Shown here in pieces: positions 16,419 through 25,443 of a DNA stretch of 64,000 bases. Numbering within the stretch: the stretch's first letter is position 1; each line of letters opens with the position of its first letter. The DNA comes from Vreelandella jeotgali Hwa. GTDB taxonomy: Bacteria > Pseudomonadota > Gammaproteobacteria > Pseudomonadales > Halomonadaceae. The DNA lies in assembly GCF_000334215.1 (NCBI RefSeq), contig NZ_AMQY01000002.1:1-64000 (forward strand). The letters run 5' to 3'. Position numbers and translations under genes: made by a program. The notes beneath the pieces are model-generated. The model was not told the origin of the DNA. It did no database searches and saw only the letters and a program-made list of their open reading frames with translations.

Positions 16419-18499
16419 AACGCGCCGGACGTCTGCTCGACACCCGCTCGCTCACCGCGCGATTCACCTTTTTCGTGGTCACGCTCACGGTAGTCAGCGG
16501 CCTGACGCTGGGCGGCCTGCTGGGCTATGGCAGTATGCGCGACGACGTCAACGAGCAATATGCCAACGCCAACCAGCGGCTCGACTTCATTCAGGAACCG
16601 GCTCGGTTTGCGCTCTATCAGCTGGATACGGAAACCGTGGATGTGCTGCTCCAGGGCTTTCAGCAGGGGCCGGCCTATCAGCGTATCGACCTGATCAACG
16701 ACCAGGGGCAGAACGTCGGCCACGTACGCCATCAGCCCACCCCGCCGGCTCTGCTGACGCCCCTGATCAAGCGCCTCTTTTTCAGCAACCTGCCGGCCCT
16801 CCGCGAGCAGCGGCTTTACTACACCTCGCCGTTCAATCCCGAAAAATCGGTCTTCGTGGGCCACCTTGAGGCGGAGTTTGACCTCAACCGGATGATCAAC
16901 ACCGCCACGGCAACGCTGTTTGATACCTTCTGGGCTACCTGCATCCAGGCGCTGGTGCTGGGCATTCTCGTGGCCGTGGTATTTTATGCCGCCGTGGGGC
17001 GCCCGCTTCAGGCCATTACCCGGACCATCAGCCGCCATGCCCGGGAAGGCAACCCCTTTGCCACCCTCGATCTGGCGGTCTCGGGCTTCGAACTCAAGCA
17101 GCTGGTGCGCCACTACAACAAGCACGCCCACCGCGGCGAGCGCTACTTCAACGAGCTGACCGACGCCAACCGCGTGCTGGACGAGCAGGCCCGGCGTGAC
17201 CCGCTGACGCTGGACTACAACCGGCGCGAGCTGATCAAGCGTCTCAAGGCGCTGCTGGGCGGGACGGAGCCAAAACCGCCGCTGGCACTGGTTATCTGGG
17301 ATATTGACGGCTTTGCGCAGACCAACGACCGCTACGGCCAGGATATCGGCGATGCGGCCCTCCGCGAAGTCTCGGCTCATCTGCGCCGGCACTTCAGCGA
17401 TGCCGCACCGCTCTACCGCCTCCAGGCCGATACCTTCGCCATGCATATCGATCTGGAGCACACTCGGGACGGCCAGGCCGCCGATGACGCGCCGCTGCAA
17501 CAGCCGCTGGCAGAGACGCTCAGCGTCGAGACCACGCTTGAGGCCGACAAAAGCAGCTCGACCATCGAGCTGACGCTCTCTGCCGGCATCGCCCTGTCGC
17601 CGGACCACGCGACAACGCCGGAGTCGCTGCTGCGTGCCGCCCAGCTGGGGCTGGCCAACGCCAAGCACGGCGGCAAGCAATGCCTGCGCAGCTATTCACC
17701 CGACGCCGACGACCGGCAAAAACGCAAGGTCGCCGCCCTTGTGCTGCTCAAGGAACGCCTGGCCGACGGCAACTTTACCCTCGCCTACCAGCCCAAGGTG
17801 TGCCTGCGCGACGGCTCGCTCAAGGGCTGCGAAGCGCTGTTTCGGCTGGATACTCAGGCCTCGGCCGCGCCCTGGGAGCTGCTGCAGGAAGCCGAAGCCA
17901 CCGGGCTGATTGTGCCCCTCGGGTTCGAGATCATCCGCCGCGCGCTGATGGAGTTTGCTCCGCTGCTGCCCCGGCTCGGCGATGACTTCCGGCTGGGGAT
18001 CAATATCTCGCCGCAGCAGCTGGTCGAGCCGGACTTTCACCATCAGCTGCAACAGCTGCTGCAGCATTACCGGTTTCCGCCCGAACACCTGGACCTGGAG
18101 ATTACCGAGGCCACGCCGCTGATCAACAACCATGCGTTCAACGACAACCACCGCCGGCTGCGCGATATCGGCGTGAGCTTCTCGCTGGACGACTTCGGCA
18201 CCGGCTATGCCTCGATCGAATACCTGCTGTTCATCGGCTTTGACTTTCTCAAGATCGACCGCCAGTTCGTCAAACACCTGCCCGACGATGCCAACAGCCT
18301 GCGAGTCTGCCGCGCCGTTTTGCTGCTTGCCCGGGAGCTGGGCTGCCATACGGTCATCGAAGGCATCGAAACGCCCGAGCAGGAGGCGCTGATGCAGCAG
18401 CACCAGGCAACGCTGGGGCAGGGCTTTCTCTATGCCCGGCCGCTGGGCCTCACGGATTTCATCGACTACCTCGCAGCGTCAGAGGGCCCAACCGCGTAA
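16415..18499 (+). CDS. Membrane c-di-GMP phosphodiesterase with degenerate GGDEF and intact EAL domain
   Basis: The protein has 694 residues. TM1 is at about 14-35 and TM2 at about 170-192, enclosing a periplasmic sensor of about 135 residues. A short HAMP-like linker and coiled segment follow. The GGDEF domain (about 260-425) has lost its motif: where GGDEF should stand it reads QADTFAMHI, so no cyclase activity is expected. The EAL domain (about 445-690) keeps the catalytic set: CEALFRL, NISPQQL, EITEATPL, DDFGTGYASIEYL, LKIDRQFV and IEGIET. It should hydrolyse c-di-GMP, lowering the signal that favours biofilm over swimming. It overlaps the solute-binding-like gene by four bases. Confidence 0.9.
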   Translation: MKRAGRLLDTRSLTARFTFFVVTLTVVSGLTLGGLLGYGSMRDDVNEQYANANQRLDFIQEPARFALYQLDTETVDVLLQGFQQGPAYQRIDLINDQGQNVGHVRHQPTPPALLTPLIKRLFFSNLPALREQRLYYTSPFNPEKSVFVGHLEAEFDLNRMINTATATLFDTFWATCIQALVLGILVAVVFYAAVGRPLQAITRTISRHAREGNPFATLDLAVSGFELKQLVRHYNKHAHRGERYFNELTDANRVLDEQARRDPLTLDYNRRELIKRLKALLGGTEPKPPLALVIWDIDGFAQTNDRYGQDIGDAALREVSAHLRRHFSDAAPLYRLQADTFAMHIDLEHTRDGQAADDAPLQQPLAETLSVETTLEADKSSSTIELTLSAGIALSPDHATTPESLLRAAQLGLANAKHGGKQCLRSYSPDADDRQKRKVAALVLLKERLADGNFTLAYQPKVCLRDGSLKGCEALFRLDTQASAAPWELLQEAEATGLIVPLGFEIIRRALMEFAPLLPRLGDDFRLGINISPQQLVEPDFHHQLQQLLQHYRFPPEHLDLEITEATPLINNHAFNDNHRRLRDIGVSFSLDDFGTGYASIEYLLFIGFDFLKIDRQFVKHLPDDANSLRVCRAVLLLARELGCHTVIEGIETPEQEALMQQHQATLGQGFLYARPLGLTDFIDYLAASEGPTA

Positions 18500-18538
18500 A
18501 TACCCCGGCCGGGTTGACGATCTCTACCCAAAACCTGC

Positions 18539-18557
18539 ACCTTACGTTAAGGTCAAC
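18539..18557. promoter_or_regulatory. Possible LiuR/MerR-type operator upstream of bkd genes
   Basis: ACCTTACGTTAAGGTCAAC contains the inverted repeat ACCTTA-CGT-TAAGGT. It resembles, as I recall it, the TTTACGTTAACGTMAA box bound by the branched-chain amino-acid regulator LiuR of proteobacteria. It lies about 230 bp upstream of the E1alpha gene. The rest of the spacer 18500-18782 shows nothing definite. Confidence 0.4.
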
Positions 18558-18782
18558 ATGAGTCGCGCCGATTCGCTTCCGACCGGCACTATCGCGCCAG
18601 CGCTTCTATACTGATGGCGAACTGCTGCCGACGCCGCGCCGCTGGCCGGATCGGCCGCCAGGGACTCGCAACAGAATACGCACCGGCCGGCGGGTTACCA
18701 CGCCCCGCCGGGCCGCCAACATCATGGGAGGCCCTCACAAGGGGCCGTCCGTTCCTCAAGCCATTACCCCGGGAAGAGGATT

Positions 18783-19967
18783 ATGACAACAAGAAAGTCC
18801 AGCACCGTTTACTCCCCCGTCTTTACCGACGGGTCGGAACACCGCATCCCCACTTTCAAGCTCCTCAAACAGGACGGCTCGCTGTATAAAAACGGCCGGG
18901 CGCCGGACCTCGACAAGGCCGAGGCCCGACGCATCTATCACGCCATGGTCACCACCCGAGTGCTCGACGAGCGCATGCTGGCGGCTCAGCGCCAGGGGCG
19001 GCTGAGCTTTTACATGCAGTGCACCGGCGAAGAAGCCGCGGTTATCGGCAGCACCGCCGCACTGAGCGATACCGACATGATCATGGCCCAGTACCGTGAA
19101 CAGGGCGCGCTGGCCTACCGCGGCTTTACCATCGACGAGTTCATGAATCAGCTGTTCGGCAACGACCGGGACTACGGCAAGGGCCGTCAGATGCCCGTTC
19201 ACTACGGCTCCGACAGGCTGCATTACATGACCATCTCGTCGCCGCTGGCGACCCAGATTTCCCAGGCGACCGGCTATGCCTACGGCCAGAAAATGGCCGG
19301 CGACGGAGCCTGCACCATCGTTTATTTTGGCGAGGGCGCGGCCTCGGAGGGCGACTTTCATGCCGGCCTTAACATGGCGGCAGTGCACCGGGTGCCGGCC
19401 ATCTTCATGTGCCGCAACAACGGCTACGCGATCTCCACCCCGGTGGTAGAGCAGTATGCCGGCGACGGCATCGCACCAAGGGGCTCCGGCTACGGGATGG
19501 ACACGATCCGCGTGGACGGCAACGATATTCTGGCGGTCTACCAGGCCACCGAAGCCGCCCGCCGACTGGCCGTGGAAGACAACCGTCCGGTCCTGATCGA
19601 GGCCATGACCTACCGTCTGGCGGCGCACTCCTCCTCCGATGACCCGTCCGGCTATCGCAGCAAGGACGAAGAGGCGACCTGGCACAGCAAGGACCCCATC
19701 CTGCGCATGAAATACTGGCTCGAAGAGCGCGAGTGGTGGAGCGAAAGCGAGGAAAAGGCGCTCCAGGAAAGCCTGCGCCGGGAAGTGCTGGATACCATGA
19801 AACAGGCCCAGAAGCGCCCGCCGCCGCCGCTGGAATCGCTGATCACGGATGTGTACGACGAGGTTCCGCCGGCGCTGGATGAACAGTTCGACCGGCTCAA
19901 GGCGCATATCCGCCGGCACCCGGATGCCTATCCGAAGTCAGCCGCCCACGTTCAGGGAGGGGAGTGA
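18783..19967 (+). CDS. bkdA1: Branched-chain 2-oxoacid dehydrogenase E1 alpha subunit
   Basis: The 394-residue ThDP-dependent subunit decarboxylates branched-chain 2-oxoacids together with E1beta. The ThDP motif is [15 protein letters not shown] at about 180-195, ending at [10 protein letters not shown]. The phosphorylation-loop region [16 protein letters not shown] matches the conserved Ser-containing loop (YRxGHHSTSDD) of BCKDH E1alpha. That loop and the length favour BCKDH over pyruvate dehydrogenase. GGGAAGAGG precedes the ATG. It starts an operon with bkdA2 one base downstream, then bkdB and a kinase gene. Confidence 0.92.
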   Translation: MTTRKSSTVYSPVFTDGSEHRIPTFKLLKQDGSLYKNGRAPDLDKAEARRIYHAMVTTRVLDERMLAAQRQGRLSFYMQCTGEEAAVIGSTAALSDTDMIMAQYREQGALAYRGFTIDEFMNQLFGNDRDYGKGRQMPVHYGSDRLHYMTISSPLATQISQATGYAYGQKMAGDGACTIVYFGEGAASEGDFHAGLNMAAVHRVPAIFMCRNNGYAISTPVVEQYAGDGIAPRGSGYGMDTIRVDGNDILAVYQATEAARRLAVEDNRPVLIEAMTYRLAAHSSSDDPSGYRSKDEEATWHSKDPILRMKYWLEEREWWSESEEKALQESLRREVLDTMKQAQKRPPPPLESLITDVYDEVPPALDEQFDRLKAHIRRHPDAYPKSAAHVQGGE

Positions 19968-19968
19968 C

Positions 19969-20946
19969 ATGGCAGAAATGAACATGCTGCAGGCCATCAA
20001 CAACGCCCTCGATACCGCCATGGCGGCCAACGAGCGCGTGCTCTGCTTCGGCGAGGATGTGGGCGTCTTCGGCGGCGTTTTCCGCGCCACCAGCAACCTG
20101 CAACAGAAATACGGCCGCGACCGCTGCTTCAACACCCCGCTGGTGGAGCAGGGCATCGTGGGCTTTGCCAACGGCTTGGCCGCCCAGGGTTCGTATCCGG
20201 TGGCGGAAATCCAGTTTGCCGACTACATCTTTCCCGCCTTCGACCAGATTGTTAACGAATCGGCCAAGTTCCGCTATCGCTCGGGCAACCTGTTCGACGT
20301 CGGCGGCCTGACCATCCGCGCGCCCTACGGCGGCGGCATCGCCGGCGGCCTGTACCATTCCCAGTCGCCGGAAGCCTATTTTGCCCATACGCCGGGGCTT
20401 AACGTCGTGGTACCCCGCAACCCGCATCAGGCCAAGGGGCTGTTGCTGGGAGCCATCAACGACCCCAACCCGACGCTGTTTTTTGAACCCAAGCGGCTCT
20501 ACCGCGCCTCCACCGGCGAAGTGCCGGACGGCGAATACCAGCTGCCTCTCGGCAAGGCCGAGGTTCTCAAGGAAGGCACCGACGTGACGGTGCTAGGCTG
20601 GGGTGCGCAGATGGAAGTGATCGACAAGGCCGTGGAAATGACCGAGAAAGACGGCATCTCCTGCGAGGTGATCGACCTGCGTTCGATCCTGCCCTGGGAC
20701 AGGGAAACCGTCGCCGCTTCGGTGCTTAAAACCGGCCGCCTGGTTATCACTCACGAGGCGCCCATGACCGGCGGCTTTGCCGGTGAAATTGCCGCCGCCA
20801 TCCAGGAGCGCTGCTTCTTGTATCTGGAATCCCCGATTACCCGGGTAACGGGGCTGGACACGCCTTTCCCGCTGGTGCTGGAAAAAGAACACCTGCCCAA
20901 CCACCTGAAGGTCTACGAGGCCATTCGGGAAAGCGTCGAGTTCTAA
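19969..20946 (+). CDS. bkdA2: Branched-chain 2-oxoacid dehydrogenase E1 beta subunit
   Basis: The 325-residue subunit starts [18 protein letters not shown]. Transketolase-like pyrimidine domain marks include [35 protein letters not shown] and [19 protein letters not shown], with the C-terminal domain after [10 protein letters not shown]. One base separates its ATG (19969) from the bkdA1 stop, with GGGAGGGGAG overlapping the end of that gene as ribosome site. It forms the alpha2beta2 E1 with BkdA1. Confidence 0.95.
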   Translation: MAEMNMLQAINNALDTAMAANERVLCFGEDVGVFGGVFRATSNLQQKYGRDRCFNTPLVEQGIVGFANGLAAQGSYPVAEIQFADYIFPAFDQIVNESAKFRYRSGNLFDVGGLTIRAPYGGGIAGGLYHSQSPEAYFAHTPGLNVVVPRNPHQAKGLLLGAINDPNPTLFFEPKRLYRASTGEVPDGEYQLPLGKAEVLKEGTDVTVLGWGAQMEVIDKAVEMTEKDGISCEVIDLRSILPWDRETVAASVLKTGRLVITHEAPMTGGFAGEIAAAIQERCFLYLESPITRVTGLDTPFPLVLEKEHLPNHLKVYEAIRESVEF

Positions 20947-20969
20947 GCGGATAGCCGCACCGGAGAGCA

Positions 20970-22256
20970 ATGACAATGAGTGATTTTATACTGCCCGATA
21001 TCGGCGAAGGTATCGTGGAATGCGAGCTGGTCAACTGGCTGGTCAGCGAAGGCGACCTGATCGAAGAGGATCAGCCGGTGGCCGAGGTCATGACCGACAA
21101 GGCCATGGTGGAAATTCCCGCGCCCTACAAGGGCCGGGTGACTCGCCTGTACTGGAAGGAAGGCGACATTGCCAAAGTGCATGCGCCGCTGTTTGAGCTG
21201 GTGGATGAAAGCGGCGAAGCGCCCGACGCTGCACCGGCGCCGGAGGAATCACCCCGGGACGCCCACCAGGAAGTGCCCCCGGTCGCCGAGAAAGCGGCAG
21301 CCGAGGTGCCGAGCGAGCCCGCGCCGCTGAGTGCCGCATCGCCCCACCGGCGAATACCCGCCAGCCCCGCCGTGCGCCGACTGGTGCGTGAGTACGACCT
21401 GACGCTGGCGTCGATCGCCGGCTCGGGCAAGGACGGCCGAGTGCTCAAATCCGACGTGCTGGCGTATCTCGATCAGCCTGCTACAACGCCTGCGGCCGAG
21501 AAAACGGCCGCCGGTACGGCCCCCTCGGGCCTCGGCGATGGCGGCAGCGATAACGTGCGCGTCGAGCCCATCAAGGGCATGCAGGCGGTCATGGCCAAAC
21601 GCATGGTGGAATCCGCCTCGACCATTCCGCACTTCAACTTCAGCGAAGAGATCGACGTTACCGCGCTGATGAACCTGCGCCAGCAGCTCAAGCCCGACGC
21701 CGAAGCCCGGGGAACGCGACTGACGCTGATGCCGTTCATCATGAAGGCGATGGCGCTGGCGATCCGGGACTACCCGGTGCTCAACAGCCAGCTCAACGCC
21801 GATGCCACCGAAGTGCACTATCAGCCCGAGTGCAACATCGGCATGGCCGTTGACAGCGATGCCGGCCTGATGGTGCCCAACGTCAAGCGCGTCAATCGGC
21901 TTACCCTGCTGGAAATTGCCGATGAAGTCACCCGGCTGACCACCGCGGCACGCGAAGGCCGCGTCAGCCAGGCAGATCTCAAGGGTGGCACGATCAGCAT
22001 TTCCAACATTGGCGCGCTGGGCGGCACCTATGCCGCACCGATCATCAACGCGCCGGAAGTCGCCATCGTCGCGCTGGGGCGCACACAGCAGCTGCCGCGC
22101 TTCGATGCCGATGGCCAGGTGGTAGCGCGCTCGATCATGACCATCAGCTGGGCCGGCGACCACCGCATCATTGACGGCGGCACCATCGCCCGCTTCAACC
22201 GACAGTGGCAGGGTTATCTGGAGTCGCCGCAATCCATGCTGCTCGAGCTGGGATAA
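20970..22256 (+). CDS. bkdB: Branched-chain 2-oxoacid dehydrogenase E2 (dihydrolipoamide acyltransferase)
   Basis: The 428-residue protein has a lipoyl domain (residues 3-80, lipoyl-lysine in VMTDKAMVEIPAP), an Ala/Pro/Glu-rich linker, a peripheral subunit-binding domain at about 125-165 (PASPAVRRLVREYDL), a second linker, and the catalytic domain ending with the active-site motif DHRIIDGGTIARF. It transfers acyl groups to CoA and forms the core of the complex. ATG at 20976 is also possible and better spaced from GGAGAG (20962-20967). An E3 gene (lpd) is not next to it. A kinase gene starts three bases after its stop. Confidence 0.95.
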   Translation: MTMSDFILPDIGEGIVECELVNWLVSEGDLIEEDQPVAEVMTDKAMVEIPAPYKGRVTRLYWKEGDIAKVHAPLFELVDESGEAPDAAPAPEESPRDAHQEVPPVAEKAAAEVPSEPAPLSAASPHRRIPASPAVRRLVREYDLTLASIAGSGKDGRVLKSDVLAYLDQPATTPAAEKTAAGTAPSGLGDGGSDNVRVEPIKGMQAVMAKRMVESASTIPHFNFSEEIDVTALMNLRQQLKPDAEARGTRLTLMPFIMKAMALAIRDYPVLNSQLNADATEVHYQPECNIGMAVDSDAGLMVPNVKRVNRLTLLEIADEVTRLTTAAREGRVSQADLKGGTISISNIGALGGTYAAPIINAPEVAIVALGRTQQLPRFDADGQVVARSIMTISWAGDHRIIDGGTIARFNRQWQGYLESPQSMLLELG

Positions 22257-22259
22257 GGC

Positions 22260-24152
22260 ATGGCGCCGCCGGGTCGGTCAGCGTCGCTTTCGCCGCCGCT
22301 GCAGCAGTTCTACATTCCGGAGGAACAGTCGGAATACCTGCTCAGCCACGGCGATGCGCGCAAGCTCAAGGACTGGGTGGCGCTATGCACCACCCAGCTC
22401 CTGCAGATGGGCTACGCCGACATCGAGATGATTGGCAAGGGCGCCTACGGCTTTGTCTTTTCCGGCCGGCTGCCGCGCCAGGGCCAGCAGAGCCAGGATA
22501 ATAGCAAGAGCAGGAGGGATGCCGGGCATGTCTTCAAATTCACCCGCATTACCCTGCCCCGGCATCTGCACGACCGGCTGGAAGACGAAGCCTTTCTCCT
22601 CAAACAGGTCAATCATCCTCGGGTGCCGCGCCTGATTGCCTTCCACCACGCCGGCAGCCAGCCCATGCTGGTCATGGAACGCGCTCCCGGCCTCAACCTG
22701 GAAGAAATCTCCCTGAACCAGGGGCCGCTGCCCCCGCGCCTGATCCTGCGTATTGCCGACCAGCTCGCGGACATCCTGCGCCATCTGCGCCGCGAGGCCG
22801 GCGACGGCCAGCGCCCGCTGGTACACGGCGATATCAAGCCTTCCAACCTGGTGTTTGACCACGACGACGAGACCATTGCCCTGATCGACTGGGGCTCTTC
22901 GGTTTTTGCCCAGCTGGACGCCAACCATCAGCACCTTGCCACCAACGTCATGGAGCTGATGTCGGACGACCTGCAGCACACCAACGCGCGGCTCGGCGAT
23001 GTCTATTTCATCGGCGAGGAACAGCTCAACGGCGGCCTGTCATCGCCGCGATTCGACGAACAGGGCGCCGCTGCAACGCTCTACGCGCTGGCTTCGGGGC
23101 AGTCCTGTCGTTTTGGCCACCTGGCCATACCCGCTACTTCGCTGGGGCTGCCCGTGGAATTTGCGCGGATGCTGGACGGCATGCTCGCGCCCGATCCGGC
23201 GCTGCGCCAGCGCGCCGGCGACTACTTTCTGCGGGAAATGCCGCGCATCGGACGCACCGTCATGGTCGATCTCCCGACGCCTGCGCCCACCCAGCGCGTC
23301 CCCATCTGGACCCGGCAGGCCCGGCGCGATATCGACACGGTCGTCTACAGCTCACGCAAATCGTTCCTGCGCCAGCAGGGCGTCGCCGACACGCTGAGCG
23401 AAATCGACGACGTGCAGCTGGACCGTTATTACAAGGACTTCATGCACAACATGGGCGACACCGAGAAGGCATTTCTGGCCGCGGTCAGCCGGCTCGGGCG
23501 CTACCCGGTGGAAGGCGGCCTGGCGGTTCGCTGGGACGTTGACGGCGTCTATGTGGATACCTCATTGAACCTGCATGACCCCGACCTCAAGACCGCGTTT
23601 ATCTCGGCAGTGAACAACATGGTCTACCTGGCGCAGGCGATCTATCGTCAGGGGATCTTCAAGAGCTGCCTGTTCAACGCCCGGGATACTCTGCACATCG
23701 AGCGCGACCGGCCGGACGAGCCGTTTGTCCCGCCGTCCGGCATGCGGCTGCCGTATCAGGTCAGTACGGCGCCGGAAGTGGAAGACCGCTCACGGGTGCA
23801 TTCCTACTTCGAAGACGGCCCCGACCCCGAGGAATTTCTGGTCCTGCCGCCGGTCATCATGAAGGCGTTGGAGGCGCTCAACGACATCCACCACACGGGC
23901 ATGATCATTTTTGAGGCCCTGCCCCACCACCTCAAGATCCACAGCCAGTACCACCTGCTGGACCCGTCACGGGAAGACGACTTCCGCCATCGCCTGGACG
24001 AAATTCTCGGCGCCGTGGACCGGATTACCGGGCTGGGCGTATCCGGCTTCATGAAAATGCCGTACAAGGATGCGCGCTTTTTCCCCTATATCGAACGGCT
24101 ACCCGAACGCTACTACCCCCGCAACCCGAGGCAGCCGTCGACTACGGGATAA
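22260..24152 (+). CDS. Hanks-type serine/threonine protein kinase with unknown C-terminal half, in the bkd operon
   Basis: The protein has 630 residues. The kinase domain (about 55-330) has the glycine loop GKGAYGFVF (59-67), a Lys in HVFKFTRI (93), a candidate alpha-C Glu in LEDEAFLLKQV, the catalytic loop HGDIKPSNL (189-197, HGD replacing HRD) and DWGS (210-213) for DFG. The core residues are present, so activity is plausible. Residues about 340-630 contain conserved-looking acidic and aromatic stretches but no domain I recognise, and no transmembrane segment is seen. The ATG follows the E2 stop by three bases with only a weak ribosome site. A role in controlling the dehydrogenase is inferred from position only. 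Confidence 0.85.
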   Translation: MAPPGRSASLSPPLQQFYIPEEQSEYLLSHGDARKLKDWVALCTTQLLQMGYADIEMIGKGAYGFVFSGRLPRQGQQSQDNSKSRRDAGHVFKFTRITLPRHLHDRLEDEAFLLKQVNHPRVPRLIAFHHAGSQPMLVMERAPGLNLEEISLNQGPLPPRLILRIADQLADILRHLRREAGDGQRPLVHGDIKPSNLVFDHDDETIALIDWGSSVFAQLDANHQHLATNVMELMSDDLQHTNARLGDVYFIGEEQLNGGLSSPRFDEQGAAATLYALASGQSCRFGHLAIPATSLGLPVEFARMLDGMLAPDPALRQRAGDYFLREMPRIGRTVMVDLPTPAPTQRVPIWTRQARRDIDTVVYSSRKSFLRQQGVADTLSEIDDVQLDRYYKDFMHNMGDTEKAFLAAVSRLGRYPVEGGLAVRWDVDGVYVDTSLNLHDPDLKTAFISAVNNMVYLAQAIYRQGIFKSCLFNARDTLHIERDRPDEPFVPPSGMRLPYQVSTAPEVEDRSRVHSYFEDGPDPEEFLVLPPVIMKALEALNDIHHTGMIIFEALPHHLKIHSQYHLLDPSREDDFRHRLDEILGAVDRITGLGVSGFMKMPYKDARFFPYIERLPERYYPRNPRQPSTTG

Positions 24153-24442
24153 CCCGGTACGCGCCGAGGGGCGTATTCCTGCATTTATCCAACAGCGCGT
24201 AAAACCTCTTCCTGATGCGCAGAGTGCGAGGAGGATGCCAGGCGTGAGCCATTACCCAACCAGCCACCATAAATGCAAGAGATTATCCGGGTCCGCATGT
24301 TGTCTCTTGCGCCACTGCGATGTTGACAGATGCAACACATACCCTCTAATCTCAGCTGTATTAACGCCCCAGGCAGTAAGCCGTCCCATATATCCCGGGA
24401 TGCGCCGAGCCCTGGGGCGATTTCGTTTCCAGGAACCAGCCC
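24153..24442. other. AT-richer spacer with an 8-bp inverted repeat
   Basis: This 290-bp stretch between the kinase and the NYN gene is less GC-rich than its surroundings. GCAAGAGA (24275-24282) and TCTCTTGC (24303-24310) form an inverted repeat with a 20-bp gap. Nothing else is recognisable. Confidence 0.4.
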
Positions 24443-25128
24443 ATGCCCACCGCTATACTGGTAGACGGCGCTTACTTTATTAAGCGTTTTCGAAGAATAG
24501 AGCCCAATAACGCTTACGACGCCAAGCGCGCGGCAGAGTGCCTACATCGTTGGGCAGTGCGCCACCTGATTGATAGCAATGGCAAGCGTCCGCATCATAC
24601 GGCTGTACGCCGAGAGCTTTACCGCATCTTTTTTACGATTGCCCACCTATAAGCAAAAAGATGCACAATCCCATCACACAAAAAGCAATTGATTTTTCAA
24701 AGACTGAAGAAGCTCGCTTTCGTAATGCTCTGCACTCGGAGCTACTGAACAAAAGGAAGTTGGCAGTTCGCCTTGGACACCTATCAGACGATGCACAATG
24801 GACCATCAAGCCGCATATTATTCGCGACCTGATCAAGGGCAAGGCAACGCTGGAAGACCTGGATGAAAGCGATGTGAAAGTGAACACGCGTCAAAAGGGC
24901 GTTGATATGCGCATTGGCGTTGACGTGACATCATTGACGCTCAAGCAACAGGTCAATCAGATCATACTGATAGCAGGCGATGCCGACTTTGTACCGGCCG
25001 CAAAAATTGCACGCCGAGAAGGTATTGATTTTGTGCTTGATCCCATGTGGCAGCGCATACCATCCGGCCTGCGCGAACATATTGATGGTTTGAGAACCAC
25101 CTGCCCCAAACCTCAAAAAAACCGGTGA
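24443..25128 (+). pseudogene. NYN-domain (PIN-like) nuclease gene split by a frameshift in a T run
   Basis: The first part (24443-24652) reads MPTAILVDGAYFIKRFRR, with the first NYN Asp in VDGAYF, and stops after IFFTIAHL. The second part continues in the -1 frame through 25128 with the second acidic motif LIAGDADFVPAAKIAR. Moving to the -1 frame at the six-T run near 24629-24634 restores a continuous product, ...YRIFFYDCPPISKKMHNPIT..., which fits the family's (F/Y)YDCPP segment. So one T has been lost, slippage occurs, or the base call is wrong. The joined protein is about 228 residues. NYN proteins are metal-dependent RNases. Base composition is AT-richer than both neighbours, which suggests acquisition. 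Confidence 0.8.
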
Positions 25129-25443
25129 GCGCCAATCCTGGTAGCGGGACACAAAAACAGACCTTCAGCCTGCCCGACCGGCCACTAGAGCGAATAGCCT
25201 GGCGGTGGCGACTCATGAAGCTCCAGGTGGGCTGTCATGCTTCTCTCTACTCCCTGCCCAACCAATAGAGCGGTGGCATCATAATCTCCGCTGGTACAGG
25301 CGGTGTCCAACGTTTCGTAATAGTCGAGTCGTTCATCTACGCCAGCTTAACGGTTTCTTTTTTCACTTTCCACGAGCCAAAAAAAAGCCCCTGTTTTTCA
25401 GGGGCTTGTGCAGCATCTATTACAAAAAACCTTCAGGTGGCGA
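25129..25443. other. Spacer between NYN gene and ssb
   Basis: The 315-bp convergent spacer holds the ssb terminator at its right end. Otherwise I see no gene, repeat or clear regulatory site in it. Confidence 0.5.
25378..25407 (-). terminator. Rho-independent terminator of ssb
   Basis: A 9-bp stem AAGCCCCTG / CAGGGGCTT has a TTTTT loop on the plus strand. The plus-strand A tract before it gives a U run of eight or more on the minus strand. Confidence 0.85.

Noticed and set aside
18783..22256. Pyruvate dehydrogenase E1alpha/E1beta/E2
   Set aside because: The E1alpha length, the [11 protein letters not shown] loop and a single-lipoyl E2 fit the branched-chain complex better. Acetoin dehydrogenase was also considered and is less likely. 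The choice is by motif only.
24153..25443. Genomic island or prophage remnant around the NYN gene
   Set aside because: Only the lower GC and one broken gene support it; no integrase, tRNA, direct repeats or phage gene is visible.
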